Source: Crocosphaera sp. UHCC 0190
Lineage (GTDB): Bacteria > Cyanobacteriota > Cyanobacteriia > Cyanobacteriales > Microcystaceae
Reading direction: 5' to 3'
Length of the DNA stretch: 64,000 nt
Assembly: GCF_034932065.1 (NCBI RefSeq)
Contig: NZ_JAYGHP010000006.1
Span: 174,686 to 238,685 of the forward strand
Positions 63,097 to 64,000 of this stretch are shown here, piece after piece. The notes beneath the pieces are model-generated. The model made no database searches, was not told the origin of the DNA, and worked only from the letters and a program-made list of their open reading frames with translations. Each line of letters begins with the position of its first letter. Position 1 is the stretch's first letter. Both the position numbers and the translations under genes were made by a program.

Positions 63097-63735
63097 TTAA
63101 AAAAACAAATCTAAATATAATTGTTGTGATTGTTGCTCAATTTGTAGATAATCTGGGTCATTTTGCCAAAAGCTAGGATTATTAATAATATATTTTCTAA
63201 TCACTGCCAAAGACGTTTCATCTCGAACAATAGATTCATAAAAATTTCGTTGCCAGATCGGAATATTTGTGTTTAGCCGAAGCAAATTAATTCGTTTAGT
63301 AACAGCCGATTTAAACCCCGCAACAAATGACGACAAAGAATTTGGTTTTTGCCGTAGGGGCGCATTGCGTGCGCCCAAATCCCTCTTATTGTCCTGATTT
63401 GCGCCCACAATACCCCTATTTTGATAATCTGCGCCTAAATCCCCCTTATTTTCATTGCCAGAACAATCATTAATTATAACAATTCCATGTAAATGATTTG
63501 GCATAATAACCCATTCATCTAATTGAAAATTGGGTCTAATTATTGCGGTTTTTAGCCATTCATCAGCGACAATTTTACCGAGTTGATTGAGACACATTTG
63601 ACCATTTTTTATTTCCCCACACCAACATTGTTTTTGGTAGGTACAGATGGTCACAAAATACGCCCCTGGTTGGGAATAATCATAATTTCTGATACGAATA
63701 GAACGACGATGATGTTTTTCAGGATCAAAGGTCAT
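63097..63735 (-). CDS. REP-associated tyrosine transposase (RAYT, IS200-like)
   Basis: A 212-aa HUH single-strand transposase of the Y1/TnpA-REP type. YDYSQPGAYFVTICTYQKQC starts the fold, MPNHLHGIVII has the HUH histidines, and WQRNFYESIVRDE contains the catalytic tyrosine. ATG at 63735 begins MTFDPEKHHRRS, typical of the family. A 30-residue insertion near 95-130 is three decapeptide-like units (NKGDLGADYQ, NRGIVGANQD, NKRDLGARNA) encoded by REP-like DNA. The frame stays open upstream through the 96-bp repeats, which probably do not belong to the enzyme. Confidence 0.88.
   Translation of the reverse strand: MTFDPEKHHRRSIRIRNYDYSQPGAYFVTICTYQKQCWCGEIKNGQMCLNQLGKIVADEWLKTAIIRPNFQLDEWVIMPNHLHGIVIINDCSGNENKGDLGADYQNRGIVGANQDNKRDLGARNAPLRQKPNSLSSFVAGFKSAVTKRINLLRLNTNIPIWQRNFYESIVRDETSLAVIRKYIINNPSFWQNDPDYLQIEQQSQQLYLDLFF
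63353..63455. repeat. REP-derived insertion inside RAYT gene
   Basis: TAGGGGCGCATTGCGTGCGC begins near 63355, followed by units ending in CAAATCCCTCTTA, CACAATACCCCTATT and TAAATCCCCCTTATT spaced about 30 bp. They share the GTAGGGGCGCA-GTGCGCCC core with the repeats on both sides of the gene and stay in frame with the transposase. Confidence 0.6.
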
Positions 63736-63760
63736 AGATATTCCTACACATACCGAGGAT

Positions 63761-64000
63761 ATTTTAACCCGAAACCGTAGGGGCGCATCGCGTGCGTCCA
63801 AATTGCGCTGATTCCCCATGATGTTGGTAAGGGCGATCGCGGTTGAGCCGACAGGTATTTTAACCCGAAACCGTAGGGGCGCATCGCGTGGGCCCAAATT
63901 GCGCTGATTCCCCATGATGTTGGTAAGGGCGATCGCGGTTGAGCCGACAGATATTTTAACCCGAAACCTAGGGGCGCATCGCGTGGGCCCAAATTGCGCT
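63761..64000. repeat. 96-bp tandem repeat, about 2.5 copies, running off the window
   Basis: ATTTTAACCCGAAACC recurs at 63761, 63857 and 63953, an exact period of 96. Each unit contains TAGGGGCGCATCGCGTG (REP-like core), AAATTGCGCTGATTCCCCAT and an HIP1 site in AAGGGCGATCGCGGTTGAGC. Copies differ at only a few positions, so the array is recent. The unit is a multiple of three, which keeps a minus-strand frame open (NQRNLGPRDAPLRFRVKI and so on). Confidence 0.85.

Noticed and set aside
63744..63992. Second protein in the 96-bp array, in another minus-strand frame
   Set aside because: It is a shadow of the tandem repeat; the array has a multiple-of-three period so any frame without a stop stays open.
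63761..64000. CRISPR array
   Set aside because: Units are contiguous 96-bp copies with no unique spacers, and there is no cas gene.

Overview
The window looks like chromosome of a nitrogen-fixing cyanobacterium, probably a unicellular Cyanothece/Crocosphaera/Rippkaea-type organism. This rests on low GC, frequent HIP1 octamers (GCGATCGC, for example at 829-836 and 1878-1885), cyanobacteria-typical families (DUF3352, zinc-ribbon Ser/Thr kinase, squalene-hopene cyclase), and a gene recognisable as cnfR/patB, the ferredoxin-HTH activator of nif genes. Taxonomy below phylum is inference. I saw no rRNA, tRNA or CRISPR array.

0-30 kb is mostly housekeeping in short units: folP, speA, yebC, a stand-alone SF2 helicase, a small membrane protein, proA, a large cNMP-binding/degenerate AAA+/polyferredoxin fusion, a methyltransferase, a DUF3352 protein, a rhodanese, hrcA, four small secreted proteins (15.0-16.8 kb), a Ppx/GppA phosphatase, nadC, cnfR overlapping a convergent protein kinase by its stop codon, a universal stress protein, a TPR protein, shc, an M14 carboxypeptidase and a Uma2 nuclease. 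A bidirectional terminator near 30.15 kb ends this part.

30.2-61.2 kb is a surface-glycan island. It has a sugar-type C-methyltransferase, another methyltransferase, a GtrB/DPM1-like polyprenyl-phosphate glycosyltransferase, two FkbM methyltransferases, six polytopic GT-C-like or related membrane proteins (including two tandem paralogue pairs facing each other), three giant multidomain glycosyltransferases (980-1191 aa), a GT2 enzyme, three sulfotransferase-like proteins and a coiled-coil protein. Together these suggest assembly of a methylated, possibly sulfated, extracellular glycan or glycoprotein, with polyprenyl-phosphate sugars used on the periplasmic side. No Wzx, Wzy or Wza is visible here. 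Several proteins share a C-terminal coiled coil ending in an SKFWxLR tail, and a decayed copy of that tail lies at 54.9-55.0 kb.

61.5-64 kb holds an RTX (Ca2+-binding nonapeptide) protein with a clear terminator, then a RAYT/IS200-like transposase flanked by, and internally carrying, REP-like GTAGGGGCGC sequences, followed by a 96-bp tandem repeat that runs off the window. Short palindromic repeat families recur between genes throughout.
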